Below, one piece after another: positions 1-5,241 of a stretch of DNA of 5,426 nucleotides. The notes under the pieces are model-generated. The model worked only from the letters and a program-made list of their open reading frames with translations. It did no database searches and had not been told where the DNA came from. Positions within the stretch are counted from its first letter, which is position 1. Every line of letters starts with the position of its first letter. Position numbers and translations under genes: made by a program. The DNA lies in the NCBI GenBank assembly GCA_946482565.1, contig CAMLSB010000126.1, positions 1 to 5,426 of the forward strand, given 5' to 3'. The stretch is from an uncultured Lysobacteraceae bacterium (lineage in GTDB: Bacteria; Pseudomonadota; Gammaproteobacteria; Xanthomonadales; Xanthomonadaceae).

Positions 1-94
1 CGTACATCGAATAGTCGAGATAGGCGCGCTCGGCGTACTCGCGCAGCGGGATCTGCTCGAAGCCGTGGAAGACGGGGCGGACGGTGTCGGTCAT
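1..94 (-). CDS. parC: DNA topoisomerase IV subunit A, N-terminal fragment
   Basis: Only the first 31 residues are in the window; the gene continues beyond base 1. The visible protein begins MTDTVRPVFHGFEQIPLREY and continues into AERAYLDYSMY. The closing (A)Y-L-(D/N)-YSMYV block is the conserved start of ParC/GyrA-type subunits, and the short leader ending in GFEQ-PLREYAE is what I remember for ParC of xanthomonads rather than GyrA. ParC is the DNA-breaking and rejoining subunit of topoisomerase IV, which with ParE decatenates daughter chromosomes in the cytoplasm. The fluoroquinolone-resistance region and the active-site tyrosine lie outside the window. The start is ATG at 92-94, and the next internal Met is already inside the conserved core. 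Immediately upstream lies the arm of a palindromic repeat, so no purine-rich ribosome-binding site is visible. The sequence before the ATG is pyrimidine-rich (cccctttcttg). GyrA is the alternative identity and is less likely. Confidence 0.87.
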   Translation of the reverse strand, partial: MTDTVRPVFHGFEQIPLREYAERAYLDYSMY

Positions 95-213
95 CAAGAA
101 AGGGGACGGAGGTAGTTAAAAAAGGGACAGGGCCGAGTCGCCCGGATACGCCATGGTACCGCCAGCCGCGGGCTGCCCTGTCCCTTTTTTAACTACCTCC
201 GTCCCCTTTCTTG
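95..213. repeat. REPIN-like palindromic element with 39-bp inverted arms
   Basis: Bases 95-133 and 175-213 are perfect reverse complements over 39 bp, separated by a 41-base spacer (134-174). Read inward from either end, an arm goes caagaaaggggacggaggta, then gtt, A6, and gggacagggc. The match stops at both outer edges (94/214) and inner edges (134/174), so the boundaries are sharp. The spacer holds a small hairpin, cagcc-gcg-ggctg, at 163-175, and a ggtacc palindrome at 155-160. Two inverted copies of a short conserved unit around a variable spacer is the architecture of REPINs, which are moved in trans by RAYT (Y1-type) transposases. That class assignment is inference, since no transposase gene is in the window. 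The element touches both neighbouring genes, ending directly before the parC ATG and supplying the 3' end of the upstream peptidase gene. No second copy was seen in the window. Confidence 0.85.
118..190. terminator. Possible bidirectional terminator within the palindrome
   Basis: The inner part of the repeat reads A6-gggacagggc, then a 41-base loop, then gccctgtccc-T6. In RNA from either strand this gives a GC-rich 10-bp stem followed by six U residues, the form of a symmetrical intrinsic terminator. The loop is long but contains a smaller hairpin near 163-175 that could shorten it. The complementarity also continues past the A/T tracts, so the U run could pair within the longer 39-bp stem instead of staying single-stranded, which weakens the call. 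If functional, it would separate transcription of the peptidase gene from parC. Confidence 0.35.
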
Positions 214-1001
214 TAGGCCCAGTGCCAGGGCTCGTAGGCGATGCCGTGCGGATTGCCGCGCGGGTAGCTCAGCGCGAAGCCGTGGCCGTTCGCGTTCGCC
301 TGCAGCCAGGCGAAGGCCGGCGTGGCCTCGAACGACTCCTCGGCCGGCGGTTCGCCGGGTGCGCCGATGTCGAGCGCCGTGCCGCCGTGGTGCTCGCTGT
401 AGCCCGGTGCCGCGTTGACGGTCAGGATCTCGTCCACCGACAAGCCGCGCACCAGCTTCCGCTCGAAGATGCCGAGCTGGTAATCGTGGCTGCGATAGCC
501 GGAGATCGCTTCGAGCACCACACCCTCGCGCAGCGCATCCGACTGCATCGCATTCCAGGCGCGCGCCGCATCCGCGCGCAGCCACAACGGCCGTGCGTAG
601 CGATCGAAGCCGGCGAGCGCGAGCCATGCGGGCTCCGGCACCAGCGCGAGCCCGGTGCGCGCCGCGTACGCGTCGGCATCCAGGCCCAGCGCATCGAGCC
701 GCTGCTGCAAGCGCGCGAGCGGCAGCGCAGGCACCGCGTCGATGCCGGCCCGGCGAGGCACGCCGGCCGTAGCGATCGCCCCCATCGCGTCGGCGAGCCC
801 CGGCTCCTTCGCGAACGCCGGCCGCAGCGGCTGCAGCCTGCCAGCGCGTTCCACCGCGAGGTAAGCGCCGTCGCGCTTGCGTCGCAGCACGTGATCGGCG
901 TCGGCGATGGCGCGCGCGTCGTGGTTGCCGCGCGCGCGCAACAGCCCGCCCGGCCAGGCTTCCACCCGGTCGGTGTTGAGCAGGATCGCCTTGGGCCACA
1001 T
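189..1001 (-). CDS. M15-family D-alanyl-D-alanine carboxypeptidase (VanY-like)
   Basis: The 270-residue product has an N-terminal segment of about 110 residues that I do not recognise, followed by an M15 (VanY-type) zinc peptidase domain at roughly 115-263. Visible motifs are GYRSHDYQ at 168-175 (substrate-binding Arg170), the SxHxxGxAxD zinc motif SEHHGGTALD at 202-211 (His204, Asp211), and EPWHW at 257-261 (general base Glu257, third zinc ligand His260). Members remove the terminal D-alanine from peptidoglycan stem peptides. No signal peptide or membrane anchor is seen, so action on cytoplasmic precursors or recycled peptides, or another export route, would have to be considered. The ATG at 999-1001 is chosen as the start; an in-frame ATG at 1035-1037 would add 12 residues, and neither has a strong Shine-Dalgarno sequence. 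The last seven residues (KKGDGGS) and the TAA come from the palindromic repeat, so the native C-terminus has been replaced just after the catalytic motif. Family assignment is firm; the exact substrate is not. Confidence 0.9.
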   Translation of the reverse strand: MWPKAILLNTDRVEAWPGGLLRARGNHDARAIADADHVLRRKRDGAYLAVERAGRLQPLRPAFAKEPGLADAMGAIATAGVPRRAGIDAVPALPLARLQQRLDALGLDADAYAARTGLALVPEPAWLALAGFDRYARPLWLRADAARAWNAMQSDALREGVVLEAISGYRSHDYQLGIFERKLVRGLSVDEILTVNAAPGYSEHHGGTALDIGAPGEPPAEESFEATPAFAWLQANANGHGFALSYPRGNPHGIAYEPWHWAYKKGDGGS

Positions 1002-1134
1002 GCCCGCAGGGTAGCGTCCGTACCGTGCGGGCGCCATCGCGTGCCGGCCTGCCGCCGCCCGGGCATGCCTTTGGGCACGGTTGCGCCGTCGGGCCGTGCC
1101 ATTAAGCTCGGCTTTCCACTCCGGGGGATATTCC
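1002..1134. promoter_or_regulatory. Divergent intergenic region with inverted repeats
   Basis: This region separates the minus-strand M15 peptidase gene from the plus-strand S10 peptidase gene and should hold promoters for both. A perfect 7-bp inverted repeat, ggcacgg (1074-1080) and ccgtgcc (1094-1100) with a 13-base loop, and an 8-bp palindrome, ggcatgcc (1062-1069), are visible. The only AT-richer patch is attaag at 1101-1106, directly beside the inverted repeat. I could not place a convincing pair of -35 and -10 boxes on either strand. The inverted repeat could be an operator or simply chance in GC-rich DNA. Confidence 0.35.
1123..1128 (+). promoter_or_regulatory. Ribosome-binding site of the S10 peptidase gene
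   Basis: GGGGGA lies six bases before the ATG at 1135-1137. It supports that start over an 18-codon upstream extension of the same frame, because the signal peptide begins exactly at this ATG. Confidence 0.6.
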
Positions 1135-2634
1135 ATGCGCAAGCCCATGCACGCCGCATTGCTGGCGGCTTTCCTGGTGGCCGGCTGCTCGACCGCCGCG
1201 TTCGCCGCCGACGACGACGCCAAGCCGTCGAAGGATGCGAAGGCCGACGACTTCCACCTGCCGGCCCTTCCCGCCGATGCCCATGTGGCCCAGAGCATCC
1301 AGGTCGACGGCCGCACGCTGAAGTACACCGCCACCGTCGGCACGCTGCCGGTGCGCGACGACAAGGGCAAGCTGACGGGCGAAGTGGTGTTCACCGCGTA
1401 CACCATGCCCGGCAACGACCGCCCGGTGACCTTCGCCTTCAACGGCGGCCCCGGCGCGGCCTCGGTCTACCTCAACCTGGGCGCCATCGGCCCGAAGAAG
1501 GTGCGCTTCGGCGTCGAAGGCGACAACCCGTCCGATCCGGCGACCCTCAGCGACAATCCCGACACCTGGCTCGGTTTCACCGATCTCGTCTTCATCGATC
1601 CGGTGGGGACCGGCTACAGCCGCGCGCAGGTGGACGAGAAGCAGGCGACCAAGCTGTTCTACAGCACCGACGCCGACATCGAATACCTCTCGCGCATCGT
1701 CTACGACTGGCTGGTGGCCAACGGCCGCATGCAGTCGCGCAAGTACCTCGTGGGCGAGAGCTACGGCGGCTTCCGCGGCCCGCGCATCACCGAATACCTG
1801 CAGACCAGCCTCGGCGTGGCGATGAGCGGCGTGGTGCTGGTGTCGCCGTACCTCGACCCGAGCGCCTGGAACTCCGGCGACATCTCGCCGGTGCCGTGGA
1901 TGACCACGCTGCCGTCGATCGTCGCCGCGAACCTCGAGCGCCAGCACAAGCTCACGCCCGAAGCCATGGCCGACGTCATCGCCTATACGCGCGGCGACTA
2001 CGCCACCACGCTCATGAAGGGGCGTGCCGATCCGGCCGCCACCGAAGCGATGATCAGGAAGGTCACCGAGCTGACCGGCCTCGACCCGGTGTTCGTGCGC
2101 CGCTCCGGCGGCCGCCTGGAAACGCAGGCCTACCTGCGCGAGGTGTACCGCTCCGAAGGCAAGCTCGGCAGCCGCTACGACTCCAACGTCACCGCCTGGG
2201 ATCCGTTCCCGCAGGCGCCGCGCCAGCGCACCGGCGACCCGATCCTCAACGCGATCATCGCGCCCACCACCACCGCGATGGTCGACTTCGTCACCCGCAC
2301 GGTCGGCTGGAAGTACAACGGCCGCTACAACGCGCTGAGCGACGATGTCGGCCGGTTGTGGCACGAGGACGACGATGCCGACGCGGGATCGGTCGAGCAG
2401 CTGCGCAAGTCGGTCGCCAACGACGCCAGGCTGCGCGTGCTGATCGCGCACGGCTGGGACGACCTGTCGTGCCCGTTCATGGTGTCGGTGCTGGCGGTCG
2501 ACCAGATGCCGGCGATGGGCGATCCGACCCGCGTGCAGGTCCGGGAATATCCCGGCGGGCACATGTTCTATTCGCGGCCCGACAGCAGCGCTGCGCTGCT
2601 GTCGGACGTGAAGGCGCTGTACGGCGCGCGTTGA
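1135..2634 (+). CDS. Exported S10-family serine carboxypeptidase
   Basis: The 499-residue product is a peptidase of family S10 (carboxypeptidase Y-like α/β-hydrolase fold), which removes C-terminal residues from peptides. The N-terminus is an export signal (MRKPMHAALLAAFLVAGC). It can be read as a lipoprotein signal with lipobox VAGC (Cys18) or as a Sec signal cleaved at AFA|A (after residue 24), so the protein is periplasmic or membrane-anchored. A charged, low-complexity linker covers about 25-40. The mature domain shows the oxyanion-hole motif FNGGPG at 102-107, the nucleophile motif GESYGG at 207-212 (Ser209), the GWDDLSCP block at 440-447 (Asp443 by alignment to the yeast enzyme, otherwise Asp442), and GGHMFY at 474-479 (catalytic His476). 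Length and motif order fit a complete S10 enzyme. It stands alone on the plus strand, divergent from the M15 gene and convergent with the hydrolase gene, so it is probably monocistronic. The exact substrate cannot be read from the sequence. Confidence 0.92.
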   Translation: MRKPMHAALLAAFLVAGCSTAAFAADDDAKPSKDAKADDFHLPALPADAHVAQSIQVDGRTLKYTATVGTLPVRDDKGKLTGEVVFTAYTMPGNDRPVTFAFNGGPGAASVYLNLGAIGPKKVRFGVEGDNPSDPATLSDNPDTWLGFTDLVFIDPVGTGYSRAQVDEKQATKLFYSTDADIEYLSRIVYDWLVANGRMQSRKYLVGESYGGFRGPRITEYLQTSLGVAMSGVVLVSPYLDPSAWNSGDISPVPWMTTLPSIVAANLERQHKLTPEAMADVIAYTRGDYATTLMKGRADPAATEAMIRKVTELTGLDPVFVRRSGGRLETQAYLREVYRSEGKLGSRYDSNVTAWDPFPQAPRQRTGDPILNAIIAPTTTAMVDFVTRTVGWKYNGRYNALSDDVGRLWHEDDDADAGSVEQLRKSVANDARLRVLIAHGWDDLSCPFMVSVLAVDQMPAMGDPTRVQVREYPGGHMFYSRPDSSAALLSDVKALYGAR

Positions 2635-2659
2635 GTCGCGCGCGCCGCATGGCGACTCA
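2632..2659. terminator. Stem-loop spanning two convergent stop codons
   Basis: TGAGTCGC (2632-2639) and GCGACTCA (2652-2659) form a perfect 8-bp inverted repeat with a 12-base GC-rich loop. The left arm begins with the TGA of the S10 gene, and the right arm, read on the minus strand, begins with the TGA of the hydrolase gene. The 22-bp gap between the two convergent genes leaves no room for other terminators, so a shared bidirectional terminator is plausible. No T run follows on either side, so intrinsic termination is not assured. Confidence 0.45.
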
Positions 2660-4018
2660 GTGCGCGGCGACCCAGGCCGCGACGTCGCCGATCAACTGCG
2701 CGTCGACGTGGCCGGGCTTCGCGTATTCGGCGAGGTTGCCGTCGCCTTCGCCGGCGATGCCGAGGTGGTTCAGCGCCGGATAGAGCTTGAACGTCACGCC
2801 GGGATCGGCGTGGAAGCCCGCCTTCCAGCCCTGCCAGTCGGCGTCGACCACCTGGATGTCGCGCGCGCCCTGCAGCACCAGCATCGGCAGCGCGTCGGCC
2901 TTTGCTTCGGCGACCGGGTCGACGGCGTCGGTGCTGCGCCAGTAGGTCGCGGGCTGCTTCAGCGGCGAATCCCCAGGCGCGACGTCGCCGCCGGCGCGGA
3001 CCAGCGCAACCTGGCGCTCGAGGTTCGCGATCGCCGCGGCTTCCTGTTCGCTGGTGTGGCCGTCGTCGAGCACCGCGAGCCGGCGCTGCTGTTCGACCAG
3101 GATGTCGAGCAGCTTGCGCGAGGGCGCGGCCATCAGCACGATGCCCGCCACCGGCGCGCCCGCCTGCGCGGCGTGCGCCGCGATGCGCGGCGCCATCATC
3201 CCGCCCTGGCTGTGGCCGAGCACGAACACGCGCGACGGATCGATGCCCGGCGCCTTGCGCAGCGCCTCCACCGCGGCGACCGCGTCGTCGGTGGTTTCGT
3301 TGTCGATGGTGACGTTGCCGCCAGCGTAATCCTGCGGCCGCGCCTTGCTGCGCTTCTCGTAGCGCAGCACCGCCACGCCCTGCGCCGCGAGGCCGCGCGC
3401 GATGTCGAGGAACGGGCGGTTCGGGCCGATGGTTTCGTCGCGGTCGTGGGCACCGGAACCGTGCACCAGCACGATCGCGGGCCAGCCTTTTGCCGGCCGG
3501 CTGTTCCCAGGTGTGTTGCCCTTCGGCAGCGTGAGCGTGCCCGGCAGCGCGCGCTCGCCGTCGCCGACCATGAGGTCGCGCTCGATGACCGGCGCATCGT
3601 CCGCGGGGGCGGCCGCCGCCGGCGGCGGCGCCGGCTGGATCATGAAGCCTTCGACCTTGCCGTCGGTGCCGACGACTGCCTTCGCGATCAGTTCGACGTT
3701 CGCGTAATGCAGCGGCACGGTGACCACCTGCACGTCGCCCTCGCGCTGCAGCGCGGGCTCGCCGCGGCCGCGCGCTTCACCGGCCTGCGTCGGCAGCGAT
3801 TCCCACACCGCCTGCAGCTTGTCGGCGGGCACTGCGGCCGCCATCTGATCGCCGAATACCGCCTCGGCCGCCGCATAATCGCGCGCGTCGAGGTGGTCGA
3901 GCAGGCCCGTGGCGATCGCGACTGCGTCCGGCGCCGCGGCCTTCGCGTCCTGCGCCATCGCCAGCGTCGGCGTTGCGCCCAGCATGGCCGCGAACAACAA
4001 CAATTCCTTCGTCTTCAT
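2657..4018 (-). CDS. Exported DUF3887-α/β-hydrolase fusion protein
   Basis: The 453-residue product starts with a clear Sec signal peptide (MKTKELLLFAAMLGATPTLA, likely cut after AMA at residue 22). Residues about 30-128 match the small DUF3887 fold in composition and position. A Pro/Ala linker (129-143) leads into an α/β-hydrolase domain (about 145-453). Visible hydrolase motifs are the oxyanion-hole HGSG at 186-189 followed by HDRDE, the nucleophile elbow GHSQGG at 268-273 (Ser270), the acid in QGARD (Asp387), and the catalytic His418 in LNHLG. Related proteins are annotated as dienelactone-hydrolase or acyl-esterase/peptidase-like, so the class is serine hydrolase and the substrate is unknown. 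The ATG at 4016-4018 is preceded by cgggacgaac, a modest ribosome-binding site. It lies 34 bp downstream of the CPBP protease gene on the same strand and is probably the last gene of that operon. A short patch of rare codons occurs at residues 168-177. Confidence 0.88.
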   Translation of the reverse strand: MKTKELLLFAAMLGATPTLAMAQDAKAAAPDAVAIATGLLDHLDARDYAAAEAVFGDQMAAAVPADKLQAVWESLPTQAGEARGRGEPALQREGDVQVVTVPLHYANVELIAKAVVGTDGKVEGFMIQPAPPPAAAAPADDAPVIERDLMVGDGERALPGTLTLPKGNTPGNSRPAKGWPAIVLVHGSGAHDRDETIGPNRPFLDIARGLAAQGVAVLRYEKRSKARPQDYAGGNVTIDNETTDDAVAAVEALRKAPGIDPSRVFVLGHSQGGMMAPRIAAHAAQAGAPVAGIVLMAAPSRKLLDILVEQQRRLAVLDDGHTSEQEAAAIANLERQVALVRAGGDVAPGDSPLKQPATYWRSTDAVDPVAEAKADALPMLVLQGARDIQVVDADWQGWKAGFHADPGVTFKLYPALNHLGIAGEGDGNLAEYAKPGHVDAQLIGDVAAWVAAH

Positions 4019-4052
4019 GTTCGTCCCGTTGATTGATTGTGGGCGCGTCGCA

Positions 4053-4880
4053 TCACGCCGCCGTGGTGGCGACCAGGGGCGCGAGCACGTGCAGCACGAT
4101 GTCCGCGCTGAAGTGGCCGAGCATCGCCATCTCGATGCCGCGCTTCCAGTACAGCCAGCCGAACACCAGGCCGCCGACCGCGTTGAGCGCGATCGTCCGC
4201 ACGACCACGATGCCCGACAGCCCCCACACCTGCTGCGCGGCCGGCAGGTGGCCGGCGCCGAACGCGATGGCGGCGATCACGATCGCCAGCCAGAACAGGG
4301 CGGGCTTCGGCCGGTGCTTGCCGGCGAGCGTGAGCAGCCACACCAGCAGCGTCATCAGGAACAGGCGCAGCTGCAGTTCCTCGGCGATGCCGCCGTAGAA
4401 CGAGGCGAGGAAGCCTTCGAACGCCGACGTCGCGCCCGACGGCGCCGCGACGGGATGCAGCATCTTCGGCAGCATCGGATCGAGCGCCAGGCTCAGGCCG
4501 ACGATCGCCAGGCCCGCCACCAGGCCGAGCGCGATCGGCTGCCACGGGCGCAGCATCGCGCGGCCGCCGAGGCGCGGCGCGCCGCCGTACCAGCCTTGCA
4601 GCAGCGGGCTGCCGAGCCCGACGCGATGCCCCATCCGCAGTCCGAACAGCGCGAGCAGGCCGAGCAGCACGAAGGCCTGCAGGCCTTGCACCGCCGCCAG
4701 CGCCGGGAACGACAGCGACGTCTTCGCGAAGGCTTCCGGCGTCAATCGTCGCAGGTAGGGCAGCACCGCCACCGCCGACAGGCCGGCGAGCAGGCCCCAG
4801 GTCAGGGCCGTCTTGATGTCCGGTTTCCACGCGGGGGCGGACGGGGCGGATTGGGTGTCCATCGTGGTCGTCGTGTCCAT
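4053..4880 (-). CDS. CPBP-family intramembrane metalloprotease
   Basis: The 275-residue protein has a short cytoplasmic-type Ser/Thr/Pro-rich N-terminus (1-22) and about seven hydrophobic segments near 25-42, 62-82, 115-134, 173-187, 195-212, 222-244 and 252-270. The CPBP (Abi/CAAX-processing) signature is complete: EELQLR at 167-172 (Glu167, Glu168, Arg172), FGAGH at 207-211 (His211) and HFSAD at 256-260 (His256, Asp260). These residues form the membrane-embedded glutamate/histidine active site of type II CAAX prenyl endopeptidase homologues. Bacterial members act in bacteriocin maturation or immunity, or in membrane-protein processing; the substrate here is unknown. The ATG at 4878-4880 shares one base with the TGA of the upstream DUF4177 gene, and AAGG lies seven bases upstream. 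A GTG one codon earlier (4881-4883), overlapping by 4 bp, is possible. Either arrangement implies translational coupling. Confidence 0.92.
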   Translation of the reverse strand: MDTTTTMDTQSAPSAPAWKPDIKTALTWGLLAGLSAVAVLPYLRRLTPEAFAKTSLSFPALAAVQGLQAFVLLGLLALFGLRMGHRVGLGSPLLQGWYGGAPRLGGRAMLRPWQPIALGLVAGLAIVGLSLALDPMLPKMLHPVAAPSGATSAFEGFLASFYGGIAEELQLRLFLMTLLVWLLTLAGKHRPKPALFWLAIVIAAIAFGAGHLPAAQQVWGLSGIVVVRTIALNAVGGLVFGWLYWKRGIEMAMLGHFSADIVLHVLAPLVATTAA

Positions 4881-5059
4881 CACATCGCCTTCTTGAGATA
4901 GAGCTGCACCGGCGCGAACCGCTGCGGCTGGACCACCGACACCAGTTCCCAGCCCTGCAGGCCGAGCTGCGTCAGCTTCTCCTGGACCGACTCGCGGGTC
5001 TTGCCCATGAATGTCGCCTTGATCTCCACCACCTGGTAATTCCAGCGATCACTGGCCAT
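4880..5059 (-). CDS. Small DUF4177 domain protein
   Basis: The 59-residue protein begins [17 protein letters not shown] and has the DUF4177 pattern: an opening YQVVEI strand (8-13), a central helix with ESVQEKLTQLG (23-33), the GWELVSV motif (37-43) and a closing strand with LYLKK (53-57). The domain is a small α/β fold with no established biochemical role; no signal peptide or membrane segment is present. The ATG at 5057-5059 is chosen because a perfect AAGGAG sits nine bases upstream at 5069-5074, inside the end of the preceding gene. An upstream in-frame ATG at 5075-5077 would place that motif inside the coding sequence. The gene overlaps the Arc-like gene by 11 bp and the CPBP gene by 1 bp (4 bp if GTG is used), so the three are almost certainly translated from one message. 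Confidence 0.82.
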   Translation of the reverse strand: MASDRWNYQVVEIKATFMGKTRESVQEKLTQLGLQGWELVSVVQPQRFAPVQLYLKKAM

Positions 5060-5234
5060 CGTCGTTGTCTCCTTCATTGCCGGCGGCCTTCAGCCGACCG
5101 GCCTTGCGCAGCGCGTCGCGCAGCACGTATTCGATCTGCGCGTTGAGGCTGCGGAGTTCGTCGTCGGCCCAGCGCTGCGCCGCCGCGAGGACGTCGGCGT
5201 TGATGCGCAGCGGATAGGCCTTCTTCTCCGCCAT
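5049..5234 (-). CDS. Arc-like ribbon-helix-helix DNA-binding protein
   Basis: The 61-residue protein fits the Arc/MetJ ribbon-helix-helix fold. A β-strand PLRIN (8-12) is followed by helix A ([16 protein letters not shown], 13-28), a turn, and helix B ([20 protein letters not shown], 29-48). It aligns without gaps to phage P22 Arc: PLRINADVL matches NLRWPREVL, and [19 protein letters not shown] matches SVNSEIYQRVMESFKKEGR. Such proteins bind operators as dimers through the paired β-strands, so the strand residues near 6-12 would contact DNA. The acidic, flexible tail [10 protein letters not shown] (52-61) has no counterpart in Arc. The ATG at 5232-5234 starts 7 bp after the SPFH stop codon; no good Shine-Dalgarno is visible, so coupling to SPFH translation is likely. 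No toxin gene is adjacent in the window. It may autoregulate this operon or act elsewhere; this is inference. Confidence 0.8.
   Translation of the reverse strand: MAEKKAYPLRINADVLAAAQRWADDELRSLNAQIEYVLRDALRKAGRLKAAGNEGDNDDGQ
5069..5074 (-). promoter_or_regulatory. Shine-Dalgarno sequence deciding the DUF4177 start
   Basis: On the minus strand AAGGAG is followed nine bases later by the ATG at 5057-5059. It lies within the final codons (Glu-Gly-Asp) of the Arc-like gene, so ribosomes finishing that gene arrive at this site. It is the clearest ribosome-binding site in the operon. Confidence 0.65.
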
Positions 5235-5241
5235 GCCGGGC

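Noticed and set aside
1002..1442. N-terminal extension of the M15 peptidase frame to 417 codons
   Set aside because: The extra part lies antisense to the S10 gene and its signal peptide region, and it has no family similarity. The conserved-looking protein starts at 1001 (or at most 1037).
1102..2562. 486-codon minus-strand open frame opposite the S10 gene
   Set aside because: The product is rich in His, Arg, Ala and Val without motifs, and lies exactly opposite a gene with a complete catalytic triad. It is a shadow frame.
153..2783. 876-codon open frame on the plus strand
   Set aside because: It runs antisense to the M15 gene and out of frame through the S10 gene. Its product is Arg/Pro-rich with no recognisable motif. 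It is typical of spurious open frames in GC-rich DNA.
2660..4036. 458-codon plus-strand open frame opposite the hydrolase
   Set aside because: It mirrors the hydrolase gene nearly end to end, with Arg-rich low-complexity content and no domain. It is a shadow frame.
4019..4052. Possible promoter or terminator between the CPBP and hydrolase genes
   Set aside because: The 34-bp gap has a small attgattg-type repeat but no stem-loop and no convincing -35/-10 pair, so operon read-through is the simpler reading.
4015..4830. 271-codon minus-strand frame overlapping the CPBP gene
   Set aside because: It is an alternative frame of the CPBP gene. It lacks hydrophobic segments and all three CPBP motifs.
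3909..4901. 330-codon plus-strand open frame opposite the CPBP gene
   Set aside because: The product is dominated by Arg, Gln and His and spans the junction of two convincing minus-strand genes. It is a shadow frame.
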